A DNA stretch of 64,000 nt, from contig JAUYJO010000096.1 in NCBI GenBank assembly GCA_030700315.1, forward strand, positions 51,201 to 115,200, in the 5' to 3' direction. Position 1 is the stretch's first letter. Every line of letters starts with the position of its first letter. This stretch comes from Gallionella sp. GTDB taxonomy: Bacteria > Pseudomonadota > Gammaproteobacteria > Burkholderiales > Gallionellaceae. Below the pieces are notes generated by a model. It saw only the letters and a list, made by a program, of their open reading frames with translations. It was not told the DNA's origin and ran no database searches. Of this stretch, positions 8,209 through 18,601 are shown one piece after another. A program made the position numbers and the translations under genes.

Positions 8209-10212
8209 ATGAAATTACAGAAAATCTGGCTACCATGCGTGGCCGGGATGTGGGTGGGTATCACACCTATGGCTTATGCGTTGGATTCCATCACAGTCTA
8301 CGAGTTTTACCATGCCGGGCTGGATCATTATTTCCGCACTGCCGATACAGGCGAGGCTGCGGCCATCGACAATGGTGCTGCGGGGCAGGGCTGGAGCCGC
8401 ACCGGCGATGACTTCCTCGCCTATTCCGCCACCGCCACATCCGGCAACGCCGTTCCGGTTTGCCGCTTTTATGGTTCGATGTCGCCCGGCCCGAATTCGC
8501 ATTTCTACACCGCCAGCCAGGAAGAGTGTGACAGCCTCAAGGCGCTTCAGCTAATCACCCCTGACAGCGAGAAACGCTGGAATTATGAAGGGCTGGCTTT
8601 TGCCATCGCACTGCCGGCGACCGGCGTCTGTCCGTCAGGCTACACCTCCATTTACCGTCTCTACAACAATGGGTTTTCCAGGGGCGAAGATTCGAATCAT
8701 CGCTATACCAGCCTGACTGGCGAATACCAGAGGCTGCAATCGGCGGGCTGGGACGGCGAAGGTGTTGTGATGTGTTCACCTTCATCGTCATCGCTCTCAC
8801 CGCCCGTGAATGTCGCCGTGACCAACGCTGGCAGCCAAACGGTCGGCAGCAGCACGTTTTCTTCATCGACCCAGTTGGTCGTGTCGTGGGCGGCGCCAAC
8901 GGATTACACGGTGGATCATTATGCGATCAGCGCGTCCGAGACGGTCGGCAATACCAGCCTCAGCTACAGTGCGGCGGCAAGCGGCACCTCTGCCACCTTG
9001 ACCGGACTGAAGTCTGGCACGAGCTACAGCGTGGTGGTCTCCGCCTGCAAGGATGCCGCGTGTGCCGAAGCGGGCAGCGCGGCGGCGGTGTCCGGCACAA
9101 CCTCCGAAGAGTATTGGCAGATTCAGGGAACAGGAAATACATGGAACACGGCCATGGAAGTCATTTCCGACAGCAACACGAAGGCCTGGGCTTTCGTATA
9201 TGGTCCCGGTGCCGGTGGAGGCTTGGATGGAACGGCAAAGCTTTTTTATGACCCTGATTTTTCTGATCCGGCACAGAAAGGAGTGAAGATCGGATATACA
9301 ACTTCAGCCGCCACTATCAATCCCTCCTCCGTGAGCTCGTTCGCCCCAGCCACCGGTTACGGATTAAGATATAAAGGTTCGAATAACTACGAGCTTGCAA
9401 CGTCACAGCCTGTGCCGCTTTCTTCGGCAATGGGCAGTAAAATTCGCCTGTTTTTTGAATTTTCCTACATAGGCCCGGGGAACAAAGTCGGTATTTACTA
9501 CCTAGACAGCCAGGATGGCTACACAGGTTTAGATTACAACAGAGGCAGCGCCACTGTCTGCTCCACCGATGCCGAATTCGCTGTGGGTGGCGATTGTGCG
9601 CCCACACTTGCCGTTGGAAGCAGTTCGCAGGAATTTACAGGGATTGACTCCGCCAGGCAGTTTAAAATCGGTTACCCGATCCTCAACGATTGGAGTTGGG
9701 ATGGAGATGCAGGCACTTTTATGTTGTTTTCAATGAACACGGCAGCGGGAGCTTGCGCGTCGGATATAAGCGGTGTCGGACACGCGCAGTGGAATGGAAG
9801 CGCGTGGACCATTTCCAACACAGCGGGTTGCCCGAAATATTGGAAAAACATGCAGGCGCCCGTGCCAATCCACCTGGGCGGCGTCAGATATAAAATGTAT
9901 TACGGCAACACCAATCCGGATGATGCAACATGCACCGCCTCCTCTCCCGTACCGGGCACCAAGAAAGTTCTTTACGCCGATGGCGCCATTTCAGGAAACG
10001 CCACAACCGTGGAATACGAGGATTGGGAGACAATGGCAAGTCAAAGGGACATTACCTTCCTTTGGCCCGATGGCACTGAAGTGGACAGTTGCAGCGAGAA
10101 GAAAATGGATGATTTCGTAGTATATATGCCGACCCTGTCAACGGACTTCCAAGTCATGTACATGGTTAACGAAAATCTGTGGGTCGCTATGGCTGTGCTT
10201 CTAAATCCGTAG
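8209..10212 (+). CDS. Predicted secreted protein: DUF5648-like + fibronectin type III-like + uncharacterised C-terminal domain
   Basis: Signal peptide ending PMAYA; YEFYHAGLDHYFRTAD, PNSHFYTASQEEC, NHRYTS, GEGVVMC; FN3-like segment VNVAVTNAG...GTSYSVVVSACKDAACAEAG. Confidence 0.68.
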   Translation: MKLQKIWLPCVAGMWVGITPMAYALDSITVYEFYHAGLDHYFRTADTGEAAAIDNGAAGQGWSRTGDDFLAYSATATSGNAVPVCRFYGSMSPGPNSHFYTASQEECDSLKALQLITPDSEKRWNYEGLAFAIALPATGVCPSGYTSIYRLYNNGFSRGEDSNHRYTSLTGEYQRLQSAGWDGEGVVMCSPSSSSLSPPVNVAVTNAGSQTVGSSTFSSSTQLVVSWAAPTDYTVDHYAISASETVGNTSLSYSAAASGTSATLTGLKSGTSYSVVVSACKDAACAEAGSAAAVSGTTSEEYWQIQGTGNTWNTAMEVISDSNTKAWAFVYGPGAGGGLDGTAKLFYDPDFSDPAQKGVKIGYTTSAATINPSSVSSFAPATGYGLRYKGSNNYELATSQPVPLSSAMGSKIRLFFEFSYIGPGNKVGIYYLDSQDGYTGLDYNRGSATVCSTDAEFAVGGDCAPTLAVGSSSQEFTGIDSARQFKIGYPILNDWSWDGDAGTFMLFSMNTAAGACASDISGVGHAQWNGSAWTISNTAGCPKYWKNMQAPVPIHLGGVRYKMYYGNTNPDDATCTASSPVPGTKKVLYADGAISGNATTVEYEDWETMASQRDITFLWPDGTEVDSCSEKKMDDFVVYMPTLSTDFQVMYMVNENLWVAMAVLLNP

Positions 10213-10322
10213 CATTGCGAGCGAAAATGATCTGGGGCGAGCCTTGCGTCTGGCTGTTAAGAATAGTGTCCCGCCAATTTTGTGAGCGTATTATTTCGAC
10301 CTGAGCCGTTGATTAAGTCAAA

Positions 10323-10664
10323 TTACATAGACAGAATAAAGTCAACCAGAACCTTGCGGTTCACTTCGGTGAGCAATGACTCGGGGTAGCCGGGCATTTC
10401 CCGGTTGATCCATGCTCCGCTACCGCCATTGGCGATTTTGTTCATCAGGTGCGCTTCGGCATCCGGATTGTTTCTGTATCGCTCGGCTACATTCTCCCAT
10501 GACGGGCCCAGCAGATTCTTGCCGGTTTGGTGGCACATGAAGCAGCCGGTTCTGTCCGCCAATTGCCACTCGGTAGCCTTGGCGGCATATTCCTTGGGCA
10601 CTTTCGGCTGGCAGCCGCTCAGCGCAATCAACAGCGATGCCAGCAAGATGTTTCGAGTACTCAT
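10323..10664 (-). CDS. c-type cytochrome, small lipoprotein
   Basis: Lipobox LSGC; CFMCH haem motif; C-terminal MPGYPESLLTEVNRKVLVDFILSM. Confidence 0.78.
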   Translation of the reverse strand: MSTRNILLASLLIALSGCQPKVPKEYAAKATEWQLADRTGCFMCHQTGKNLLGPSWENVAERYRNNPDAEAHLMNKIANGGSGAWINREMPGYPESLLTEVNRKVLVDFILSM

Positions 10665-10717
10665 GATGTTCCCTGTCCAGGCTTTCTGATTTTCCAAGCT
10701 TTCTTGTTTTAAAGTAA

Positions 10718-11629
10718 CTACAGCGGTTCGGCGCGGTATTCAACGACAAGAGTGTGTCGGGTTCCCGCCGCGACATGCACCGCATTGTCGATAGCATTGG
10801 CCGATTCCACGCACAGCATTTCGCGCCAGCCATCCGGTTGTCCCAGATCGCCCATCCTGTCGGCTTTTGCCGTCCACGGTGTCCACACGATAGTTGAAAG
10901 GCTGCCGGATTTGGCAACATGAATGCGCCGCTTCAGCGCGTCGTCCTCAATCGTGCATTCTGCGGCGGTATTGATGTATACGCGGTCGGTCTCTCCCGCA
11001 AACCGAATTATGCCATCTTGCTTTTTGAGCGTCGAGCCGCCCGCCTTGTCCCAGTAAGCGCAATCCGCCAGGCCGGTCACCTGTGCCGCACCGATGTCGC
11101 CGATACGAAAATAGGTATGCAGCGCTTCGCCGATTACAAAATCGGCTGCCCCGGTATTTTCGGTGCATAGCTCCATACGCAACGTCTCGCCGACGCTCAC
11201 GGTCAGCTCAAGCCGCGCATCGTGCGGCCAGTGCGCGCGTGTTTTTTTGCTCTCGACCAGGCGCAGCGTCAGTCGCGTCGCACCGCTCGGTTCAATACTG
11301 GATTCAATTACTTTCCAAGGTGTGGTGCGCGCATAGCCGTGCGCTGGAAAGCCCGGCTCGGCAGCATGTGCGCCGAACCATGGCCAGCATACCGGCACGC
11401 CGCCGCGTATCGACTTGCCCGCCGCCAATTGCGCGTCGCGCGACAGCCACACCACCGGCACGGCCTGGCTTTTGGGTTGCCAAGCCATCAGGTGCGCACC
11501 CTGCAAACACAGCGTTGCGCTCGCCTGCGGGTTGTCGATTTCCGCGACGACCAAGCCGCTATCATCCTCATGGAAAGCCAGTTGCCCGGCGATGCCGAAT
11601 TGCGCGTTCAATTGCTGTGCGCTGGTCAT
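10718..11629 (-). CDS. D-hexose-6-phosphate mutarotase / aldose-1-epimerase-like
   Basis: [29 protein letters not shown]-like motifs. Confidence 0.86.
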   Translation of the reverse strand: MTSAQQLNAQFGIAGQLAFHEDDSGLVVAEIDNPQASATLCLQGAHLMAWQPKSQAVPVVWLSRDAQLAAGKSIRGGVPVCWPWFGAHAAEPGFPAHGYARTTPWKVIESSIEPSGATRLTLRLVESKKTRAHWPHDARLELTVSVGETLRMELCTENTGAADFVIGEALHTYFRIGDIGAAQVTGLADCAYWDKAGGSTLKKQDGIIRFAGETDRVYINTAAECTIEDDALKRRIHVAKSGSLSTIVWTPWTAKADRMGDLGQPDGWREMLCVESANAIDNAVHVAAGTRHTLVVEYRAEPL

Positions 11630-13482
11630 GTCGGCTTTCTCTCGATTTGCGTCACGTCGCGCACCGCGCCTTTGTCGGCGGAAGTTGTCATGGCGGCGTA
11701 GGCGCGCAGTGCCGCAGACACTTGGCGATCCCGGCTGACCGGTTGCCAGGCCTTGCCGCCTTTCGCCTCCATCGCGGCGCGGCGTCGCGCCAGTTCTGCA
11801 TCGGGAATCGCCAGCGCGATGCTGCGTTGCGGAATGTCGATCTCGATGGTGTCGCCTTCCTCCACCAGCCCGATTGCGCCGCCTGCTGCGGCTTCCGGCG
11901 AGACGTGGCCGATACTCAAGCCGGAGGTGCCGCCGGAAAAACGCCCGTCGGTGAGCAGCGCGCAGGCCGCGCCCAGCCCCTTGGACTTCAGGTAGCTGGT
12001 CGGATAGAGCATCTCCTGCATGCCCGGCCCGCCCTTCGGCCCTTCATAGCGGATCACCACCACGTCGCCCGCCACGACCTTGTCGTCGAGAATCGCCGCC
12101 ACCGCATCGTCCTGGCTTTCGAATACGCGCGCGCGTCCGGTAAATTTCAGGATGCTGTCGTCCACCCCGGCGGTCTTGACGATGCAGCCGTCTGCGGCGA
12201 TGTTGCCGTGCAATACCGCCAGGCCACCGTCCTGCGAATAAGCATGCGCCTGATCGCGGATGCAGCCGTCGCTGCGGTCGGTATCCAGTTCCGGATAGTG
12301 CATGGATTGCGAGAAGGCGAGGGTGGTGACGACCCCGCCGGGCGCCGCACGGAAAAGCTTTTTCACTTCTTCGTCGCCGGTCTGCACGATGTCCCACTGT
12401 TTGAGCGCATCGCGCAGGGTCGGGCTGTATACCGTTCCGGCATCGGCGTGCAACAGCCCGGCGCGATCCAGTTCGCCGAGAATCGCTGGAATGCCGCCGG
12501 CGCGATGCACATCTTCCATATGGTATTCGGAGGACGGCGCGACCTTGCACAGGGTCGGCACATGGCGTGACAGGCGATCCATATCCTTCATGGTGAAATT
12601 CACGCCCGCCTCCTGCGCGATTGCCAGCAGGTGCAGCACGGTGTTGGTCGAACCGCCCATCGAGATGTCCAGCGTCATGGCGTTTTCGAATGCGTCGAAG
12701 GTGGCGATGGAGCGCGGCAACACGCCTGCGTCATCCTGCTCGTAATAGCGTTTGCACAGCTCGACGACCAGGCGTCCAGCGCGCAAAAATAATTGTTTGC
12801 GTTCGGCGTGGGTCGCCACCAATGTGCCGTTGCCGGGCAACGACAACCCGAGCGCCTCGGTCAGGCAGTTCATCGAATTGGCGGTGAACATGCCGGAGCA
12901 GGAGCCGCAGGTCGGGCAGGCAGAACGCTCGATGGCATCCACTTCCGCATCGCTGCAATGGCTGTCGGCGGCGGCGACCATCGCATCCACCAAGTCCAGC
13001 CCACTGGTCTTGCCCTGCCAATCGACCTTGCCCGCTTCCATCGGCCCGCCGGAGACGAACACCACCGGAATGTTCAGGCGCATCGCCGCCATCAGCATGC
13101 CCGGCGTGATCTTGTCGCAATTGGAGATGCACACCAGCGCGTCGGCGCAATGCGCGTTGACCATGTATTCCACGCTGTCGGCGATCAGTTCGCGCGAGGG
13201 CAGCGAATACAGCATCCCGGCATGTCCCATGGCAATGCCGTCGTCCACCGCGATGGTGTTGAACTCCTTGGCGATGCCGCCCGCCTTCTCGATCTCGCGC
13301 GCCACCAGTTGCCCCATGTCCTTCAGGTGGACATGGCCGGGAACGAACTGGGTGAACGAGTTGGCGATGGCGATGATCGGCTTGCCGAAATCGCTATCGG
13401 TCATGCCGGTGGCGCGCCACAAAGAGCGCGCGCCGGCCATGTTGCGGCCATGCGTGGAGGTGCGGGAACGGTAAGCGGGCAT
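11626..13482 (-). CDS. ilvD: Dihydroxy-acid dehydratase
   Basis: [73 protein letters not shown]. Confidence 0.97.
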   Translation of the reverse strand: MPAYRSRTSTHGRNMAGARSLWRATGMTDSDFGKPIIAIANSFTQFVPGHVHLKDMGQLVAREIEKAGGIAKEFNTIAVDDGIAMGHAGMLYSLPSRELIADSVEYMVNAHCADALVCISNCDKITPGMLMAAMRLNIPVVFVSGGPMEAGKVDWQGKTSGLDLVDAMVAAADSHCSDAEVDAIERSACPTCGSCSGMFTANSMNCLTEALGLSLPGNGTLVATHAERKQLFLRAGRLVVELCKRYYEQDDAGVLPRSIATFDAFENAMTLDISMGGSTNTVLHLLAIAQEAGVNFTMKDMDRLSRHVPTLCKVAPSSEYHMEDVHRAGGIPAILGELDRAGLLHADAGTVYSPTLRDALKQWDIVQTGDEEVKKLFRAAPGGVVTTLAFSQSMHYPELDTDRSDGCIRDQAHAYSQDGGLAVLHGNIAADGCIVKTAGVDDSILKFTGRARVFESQDDAVAAILDDKVVAGDVVVIRYEGPKGGPGMQEMLYPTSYLKSKGLGAACALLTDGRFSGGTSGLSIGHVSPEAAAGGAIGLVEEGDTIEIDIPQRSIALAIPDAELARRRAAMEAKGGKAWQPVSRDRQVSAALRAYAAMTTSADKGAVRDVTQIERKPT

Positions 13483-13545
13483 GTTGTCTCTCTGAAAAAT
13501 AAAAGCACACGTATAATCGGGGCATCGATTTTACCCGATTCGCCC

Positions 13546-14328
13546 ATGCTCGTTCATCCGCAATTCAATCCCGTCGCCCTGCAACTCGGCCCGCTGGCCA
13601 TCCACTGGTACGGGCTGATGTACCTCGCCGGCTTCATGGCCTTCCTCTGGCTGGGGCGCAAGCGCATCGCCGTGCTGAACCACCCGCAGATCGACAGGAA
13701 GCTGCTCGACGACCTGTTATTTTACGGCGTGCTCGGCGTGATCCTCGGCGGGCGGCTGGGTTATGTGCTGTTTTACAAAGCTTCCTATTATTTCGCCCAT
13801 CCGCTGGAAATTCTGGCCGTGTGGCAGGGCGGCATGTCGTTCCACGGCGGCTTTCTCGGCGTGCTGGTGGCGATGGCGTGGCTGGCTCGTAGACAGAAAT
13901 TGCGCTGGCTGCAAGTAACCGACTTCATCGCGCCGTTGGTGCCGCCCGGGCTGGCTTTCGGGCGGCTCGGCAATTTCATTAACGGCGAGCTCTGGGGAAG
14001 GCCGACCGATGTGCCGTGGGCGATGGTTTTTCCGCAAGCGGACAGCCTGCCGCGCCATCCTTCGCAGCTTTATCAGTTTGCGCTGGAAGGCGTGCTGTTG
14101 TTCGCATTGCTCTGGCTGTATGCGCGCAAGCCGCGCCCCGTGGGCGCAGTATCCGGGCTGTTTCTGATCGGCTACGGCAGTTTCCGCTTTCTCGCCGAAT
14201 TCGCCCGCGAACCGGACGATTTCCTCGGCCTGCTGTCGTTCGGCATGAGTATGGGGCAATGGCTGAGCCTGCCGATGGTGATCGCCGGTGCACTGCTGAT
14301 GGTTTTCAGCACCCGGCGTCCCGCTTGA
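13546..14328 (+). CDS. lgt: Prolipoprotein diacylglyceryl transferase
   Basis: [61 protein letters not shown]. Confidence 0.96.
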   Translation: MLVHPQFNPVALQLGPLAIHWYGLMYLAGFMAFLWLGRKRIAVLNHPQIDRKLLDDLLFYGVLGVILGGRLGYVLFYKASYYFAHPLEILAVWQGGMSFHGGFLGVLVAMAWLARRQKLRWLQVTDFIAPLVPPGLAFGRLGNFINGELWGRPTDVPWAMVFPQADSLPRHPSQLYQFALEGVLLFALLWLYARKPRPVGAVSGLFLIGYGSFRFLAEFAREPDDFLGLLSFGMSMGQWLSLPMVIAGALLMVFSTRRPA

Positions 14329-14384
14329 CACTCGCGCCCCTCTCGCACACTATTCCCGCTATCAAATATCACTGAAACCTCACC

Positions 14385-15695
14385 TTGGACGAAATTTCTT
14401 TAGGCTGGCTGTTCGGTATCCTGCTGTTGTTATTGGTTTGCAGCGCGTTCTTTTCCGGCTCGGAAACCAGCATGATGGCGATCAACCGCTATCGCCTGAA
14501 CAACCTGGTTCGCAAGGGCAACCGCAGCGCCAGGCTGGTCAACCGCCTGCTGTCCCGTGTGGACAAGTTGCTCGGTTCCATCCTGTTCGGCAACACGCTG
14601 GTCAATGTCGCCGCCGCAGCGCTGGCCAACATTATTATCCTGCGCCTGTTCGGGCAAAACGACTGGGCGATCCTGCTGGGCACGCTGGCGCTCACCTTCG
14701 CGATCCTGGTGTTCAGCGAAATCCTGCCGAAAATACTGGCTGCCAGCCACCCGGAGCGCATCGCGCTGCCGGCGAGTTATGTGCTCGCGCCGCTGATCAC
14801 CCTGTTCCACCCGGTAGTCTCGGTGGCGACATCCCTGGTGAAAGGCATGCTGTGGCTGCTGCGCATCAGGATAGAAACCGATCAGAGCAAGCAGAAGATG
14901 TCGCTGGAAGAATTGCGCGGGCTGGTGCTGGAGGCAGGAGACTTCCTGCCGCGCAAGCACCAGAAAATGTTGCTCAACCTGGTCGATCTGGAGCGCATCA
15001 CCGTGAACGATGTGATGGTTCCGCGCAACCAGATCGAGGCGCTGGACATCAACGCCAGCGCGGATGAGCTGCGCCAGCAAATCATCACCTGCCACCACAC
15101 CTTGCTGCCGGTTTATGAAGGCAAGCCTGGCAATATCATCGGCATCCTGCACATCAAGCGTGTGCCGGCCTTGTTTCAGGAAGCGGGGCTGGACGTGACG
15201 CAACTGCGCGAAATACTCCATGAACCTTATTTCATCCCCTCCGACACGCCGCTGCTCAAGCAATTGCAACAATTCCAGGAACGCCACGCGCGCCTGGGGC
15301 TGGTGGTGGATGAATACGGCGAACTCCTCGGCCTGGTGACGCTGGAAAATATCCTCGAGGAAATCGTCGGCGAATTTACCACCCAATCCCCCGCACAAAC
15401 CGGAAAGTTCCTGCGCCAGGAGGATGGCAGCATCCTGCTGGAAGGCGCCAGCAGCCTGCGTGAGCTGAACCGCAAGCTGGGATGGCATCTGCCGCTGGAC
15501 AGTGCTAAAACGCTGAATGGGTTGATTCTGGAGCATCTGGAAGATATGCCGGAAGCCGGCGTCAGCCTGAAAATTGCCGGCTATCCGATCGAAATTATCC
15601 AGACGCAGGATCGTATTGTTAAAGTGGCGCGTATTTTTCCGGCGCAACCGGATAGGCAGGATGGATCGCGAATTGCCCCTCCTGCTTTACAATAG
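14385..15695 (+). CDS. HlyC/CorC-family (CNNM + CBS) transporter/hemolysin-like protein
   Basis: CSAFFSGSETSMMAINRYRL, CBS region VMVPRNQIEALD, CorC_HlyC C-terminus; TTG start. Confidence 0.87.
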   Translation: MDEISLGWLFGILLLLLVCSAFFSGSETSMMAINRYRLNNLVRKGNRSARLVNRLLSRVDKLLGSILFGNTLVNVAAAALANIIILRLFGQNDWAILLGTLALTFAILVFSEILPKILAASHPERIALPASYVLAPLITLFHPVVSVATSLVKGMLWLLRIRIETDQSKQKMSLEELRGLVLEAGDFLPRKHQKMLLNLVDLERITVNDVMVPRNQIEALDINASADELRQQIITCHHTLLPVYEGKPGNIIGILHIKRVPALFQEAGLDVTQLREILHEPYFIPSDTPLLKQLQQFQERHARLGLVVDEYGELLGLVTLENILEEIVGEFTTQSPAQTGKFLRQEDGSILLEGASSLRELNRKLGWHLPLDSAKTLNGLILEHLEDMPEAGVSLKIAGYPIEIIQTQDRIVKVARIFPAQPDRQDGSRIAPPALQ

Positions 15696-15751
15696 ACGCA
15701 AAGCTCGGCATGATGCCCATCAACATTAGATAGTGACCCAAGGGAGACGCT

Positions 15752-16969
15752 ATGGCTACTGCACCTAAGGCCGCAAAGATAAAAGAATATTCCTATCTCT
15801 GGGAAGGTAAGGACAAGACCGGCAAGCGGGTCAAAGGCGAGATGCGCGCACCCGGCGAGGCCAACGTATCCGCTGTCCTGCGCCGCCAGGGCATCAATGT
15901 CTCCAAGGTCAAACGGCTGCGCGCCAGCACCCAGAAAGTCACCGAAAAAGATATTTCGCTGTTCACCCGCCAGCTTGCCACCATGATGAAATCGGGCGTG
16001 CCCATGCTGCAGGCTTTTGATATCGTCGGCAAGGGTCACAGCAATCCGTCCGTGGCAAAACTGCTGTTCGACATCAAGACTGACATAGAAACTGGCAGCA
16101 GCCTGCAACAGGCATTCAAGAAATATCCGCTGTATTTCGACGACCTGTATTGCAACCTGATTGGTGCGGGCGAGGCGGCCGGTATTCTGGACACCTTGCT
16201 GGATAGGCTGGCAACTTACAAGGAGAAAATTCAGGCGATCAAAAGCAAGATCAAATCGGCGCTGTTCTACCCGGTTTCCATCATCGTGGTGGCGTTTGTC
16301 ATCACCGCCGTGATCATGATTTTCGTGATTCCGGCGTTCAAAGAGTTGTTTACCAATTTTGGCGCGGATTTACCCGCACCGACCTTGGTCATCATGGGTA
16401 TTTCCGATTTCTTCGTGACCTACTGGTATCTGATCTTTGGCGGGATAGGCGGCGGTTTTTACACGTTTTTCTATTTCTGGAAACGTAGTACAAAGATGCA
16501 GGCTGTCATGGACCGGTTGTTACTGAAGGCGCCCATTTTTGGTGAACTGGTGCGCAAGGCCAGCATCGCGCGCTGGAGCCGCACGCTTGCCACCATGTTC
16601 GCAGCGGGTGTGCCGCTGGTCGAGGCTTTTGACTCGGTGGCGGGAGCGGCGGGCAATGCGGTGTATTACGACGCCACAAAGTATATTCAACGCGAAGTCA
16701 CCACCGGCAGCAGCCTGACCGTCGCGATGCAGAATACCGAAGTATTTCCGAGCATGGTGCTGCAAATGGTGGCGATCGGTGAAGAAGCCGGTTCGCTGGA
16801 TTCCATGCTGAGCAAGGTGGCCGATTTCTACGAGGCCGAAGTCGACGATGCTGTGGATGCGCTGTCCAGCCTGATGGAACCGATCATCATGGTGGTGCTC
16901 GGCACACTGATCGGTGGCATGGTGGTCGCGATGTATTTGCCGATCTTCAAGATGGGCTCGGTGGTTTAA
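15752..16969 (+). CDS. pilC: Type IV pilus inner-membrane platform protein PilC
   Basis: FTRQLATMMKSGVPMLQAFDIV, two T2SSF-type repeats, LMEPIIMVVLGTLIGGMVVAMYLPIF. Confidence 0.93.
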   Translation: MATAPKAAKIKEYSYLWEGKDKTGKRVKGEMRAPGEANVSAVLRRQGINVSKVKRLRASTQKVTEKDISLFTRQLATMMKSGVPMLQAFDIVGKGHSNPSVAKLLFDIKTDIETGSSLQQAFKKYPLYFDDLYCNLIGAGEAAGILDTLLDRLATYKEKIQAIKSKIKSALFYPVSIIVVAFVITAVIMIFVIPAFKELFTNFGADLPAPTLVIMGISDFFVTYWYLIFGGIGGGFYTFFYFWKRSTKMQAVMDRLLLKAPIFGELVRKASIARWSRTLATMFAAGVPLVEAFDSVAGAAGNAVYYDATKYIQREVTTGSSLTVAMQNTEVFPSMVLQMVAIGEEAGSLDSMLSKVADFYEAEVDDAVDALSSLMEPIIMVVLGTLIGGMVVAMYLPIFKMGSVV

Positions 16970-16973
16970 TGCA

Positions 16974-17100
16974 TCAGAGGACAGAGGACGGAGGACAGAG
17001 GACAGATTGGTTGTGTGCCGCTGTGCGGCACACTATATCAAGCACGCGGCGCAGCCGCGACAAAACCTCTGTCCTCTGTCCTCCGTCCTCTGTCCTCTGA
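16974..17100. repeat. Perfect 32-bp inverted repeat with 63-bp loop between pilC and pilD
   Basis: TCAGAGGACAGAGGACGGAGGACAGAGGACAG (16974-17005) and CTGTCCTCTGTCCTCCGTCCTCTGTCCTCTGA (17069-17100). Confidence 0.95.
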
Positions 17101-17972
17101 TGATGAGCTTTCTCGAACTCCTGCAAACGTTTCCCGCCGCTTTCATCGGCGTGTGCCTGATTCTCGGCCTGATGGTCGGCAGCTTCTTGAACGTAGTCAT
17201 CCACCGCTTGCCGAAAATGATGGAGCTTGGCTGGCGGCAGCAATGCGCCGAACTGCGCGGCGAGGAACCGGCTGCTGCCCCTACCTATAATCTCGTTGTT
17301 CCGCGTTCCGCCTGCCCGCATTGCAACCATGCCATCAGCGCGTGGGATAACATTCCCGTCGTCAGTTATCTGCTGTTGCGCGGCAAGTGCAAGGGCTGCG
17401 GCGCGGCCATCTCGCCGCGCTATCCGATCATTGAGGCAACCAGCGGCCTGTTGTGCGCCTACGCGGCCTGGCACTTCGGCTTTGGCTGGGCGGCAGGCGG
17501 CGCGTTGCTGCTTATCTGGGGATTACTGGCGCTCACGGCAATTGATTTCGACACGCAACTGCTGCCGGACGACATCACCCTGCCGCTGCTCTGGGCAGGC
17601 TTGCTGTTCAACCTGTCCGGCACCTTTACCGATTTGCATGGCGCGGTGCTGGGCGCGGTGTTCGGCTATCTCGCGCTATGGAGCGTGTACTGGCTGTTCA
17701 AGCTCGCCACCGGCAAGGAGGGCATGGGTTACGGCGATTTCAAACTGCTCGCCGCGCTGGGCGCCTGGCTTGGCTGGCAAATGCTGCCGCTCATCATCCT
17801 GTCGTCTTCGCTGGTGGGCGCGGTGGTCGGCATTACGCTGATTGTTGCGACCAAACAAGGCCGCAATATCCCCATTCCCTTTGGCCCTTATCTGGCGGGC
17901 GGCGGGCTGATCGCGCTGTTCTGGGGGCAAACATTGACACAGGGTTACCTGCAGTTGCTCGCAGCTCCATGA
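17100..17972 (+). CDS. pilD: Prepilin peptidase / N-methyltransferase PilD
   Basis: GSFLNVVIHRLP, CPHCNHAI/CKGCGAAIS zinc motifs, GYGDFKLLAALGAWLGW. Confidence 0.94.
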   Translation: MMSFLELLQTFPAAFIGVCLILGLMVGSFLNVVIHRLPKMMELGWRQQCAELRGEEPAAAPTYNLVVPRSACPHCNHAISAWDNIPVVSYLLLRGKCKGCGAAISPRYPIIEATSGLLCAYAAWHFGFGWAAGGALLLIWGLLALTAIDFDTQLLPDDITLPLLWAGLLFNLSGTFTDLHGAVLGAVFGYLALWSVYWLFKLATGKEGMGYGDFKLLAALGAWLGWQMLPLIILSSSLVGAVVGITLIVATKQGRNIPIPFGPYLAGGGLIALFWGQTLTQGYLQLLAAP

Positions 17973-18601
17973 TCCTTCGACAGGCTCAGGACAGGCGGCT
18001 GATCGTTGGGCTCACCGGCGGGATCGGCAGCGGCAAGAGCACCGTCGCCGCGCTGTTTGCGCAGCATGGCGCGGGCATCATCGACACGGACGCTATCGCC
18101 CATTTTCTGACGCGGGCCGGCGGCGAGGCCATTGCGGCGATCCGCGCCGCCTTTGGCAGCGATTACCTCACGGATGACGGCGCGCTGGATCGCGCTAAAA
18201 TGCGCGGGTTGATTTTTTCAGATGCCACGGCCAAACAGCAGTTGGAGCAAATTTTGCACCCGCTGATATTCGAACAGGCAGAGGCGCAGTTGCGGCAGTT
18301 GCAGGACAAACCTTACATCCTCGCCGTCGTGCCGTTGCTGCCCGAAAGCCGCACCTTCAGGCCATGGGTGCGGCGCGTGCTGGTGGTGGATTGCGATGAA
18401 AATATCCAGGTTGCGCGGGTCATCGGGCGCAGCCGTCTGGGCGAGGCGGAGGTGCGTGCCATCATCGCCCTGCAAACTTCGCGTGCCGGGCGTCTGGAGT
18501 TGGCCGACGATGTCATCCGCAACGAGGCCGGGCTGGATAGTCTGGCCCGGCAGGTGGACATCTTGCACGAACGCTATTTAAATACTGCAAACAACAATTG
18601 A
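17969..18601 (+). CDS. coaE: Dephospho-CoA kinase
   Basis: IVGLTGGIGSGKSTVAALFAQHGAGIIDTDAIAH; ATGA overlap with pilD; first ~9 residues repeat-derived. Confidence 0.92.
   Translation: MILRQAQDRRLIVGLTGGIGSGKSTVAALFAQHGAGIIDTDAIAHFLTRAGGEAIAAIRAAFGSDYLTDDGALDRAKMRGLIFSDATAKQQLEQILHPLIFEQAEAQLRQLQDKPYILAVVPLLPESRTFRPWVRRVLVVDCDENIQVARVIGRSRLGEAEVRAIIALQTSRAGRLELADDVIRNEAGLDSLARQVDILHERYLNTANNN

Noticed and set aside
11083-12570. 495-aa ORF on + strand
   Set aside because: Antisense to ilvD and the mutarotase gene; shadow ORF
12793-13545. N-terminal extension of the lgt ORF
   Set aside because: Extension is antisense to ilvD; Lgt homology begins at MLVHPQFNP (13546)
14430-15647. 405-aa ORF on - strand
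   Set aside because: Antisense to the CorC/HlyC-type gene; Gln/Arg-rich shadow composition
16974-17100. CRISPR-like short repeats (AGGACAG units)
   Set aside because: No regularly spaced repeats with unique spacers; the structure is an inverted repeat
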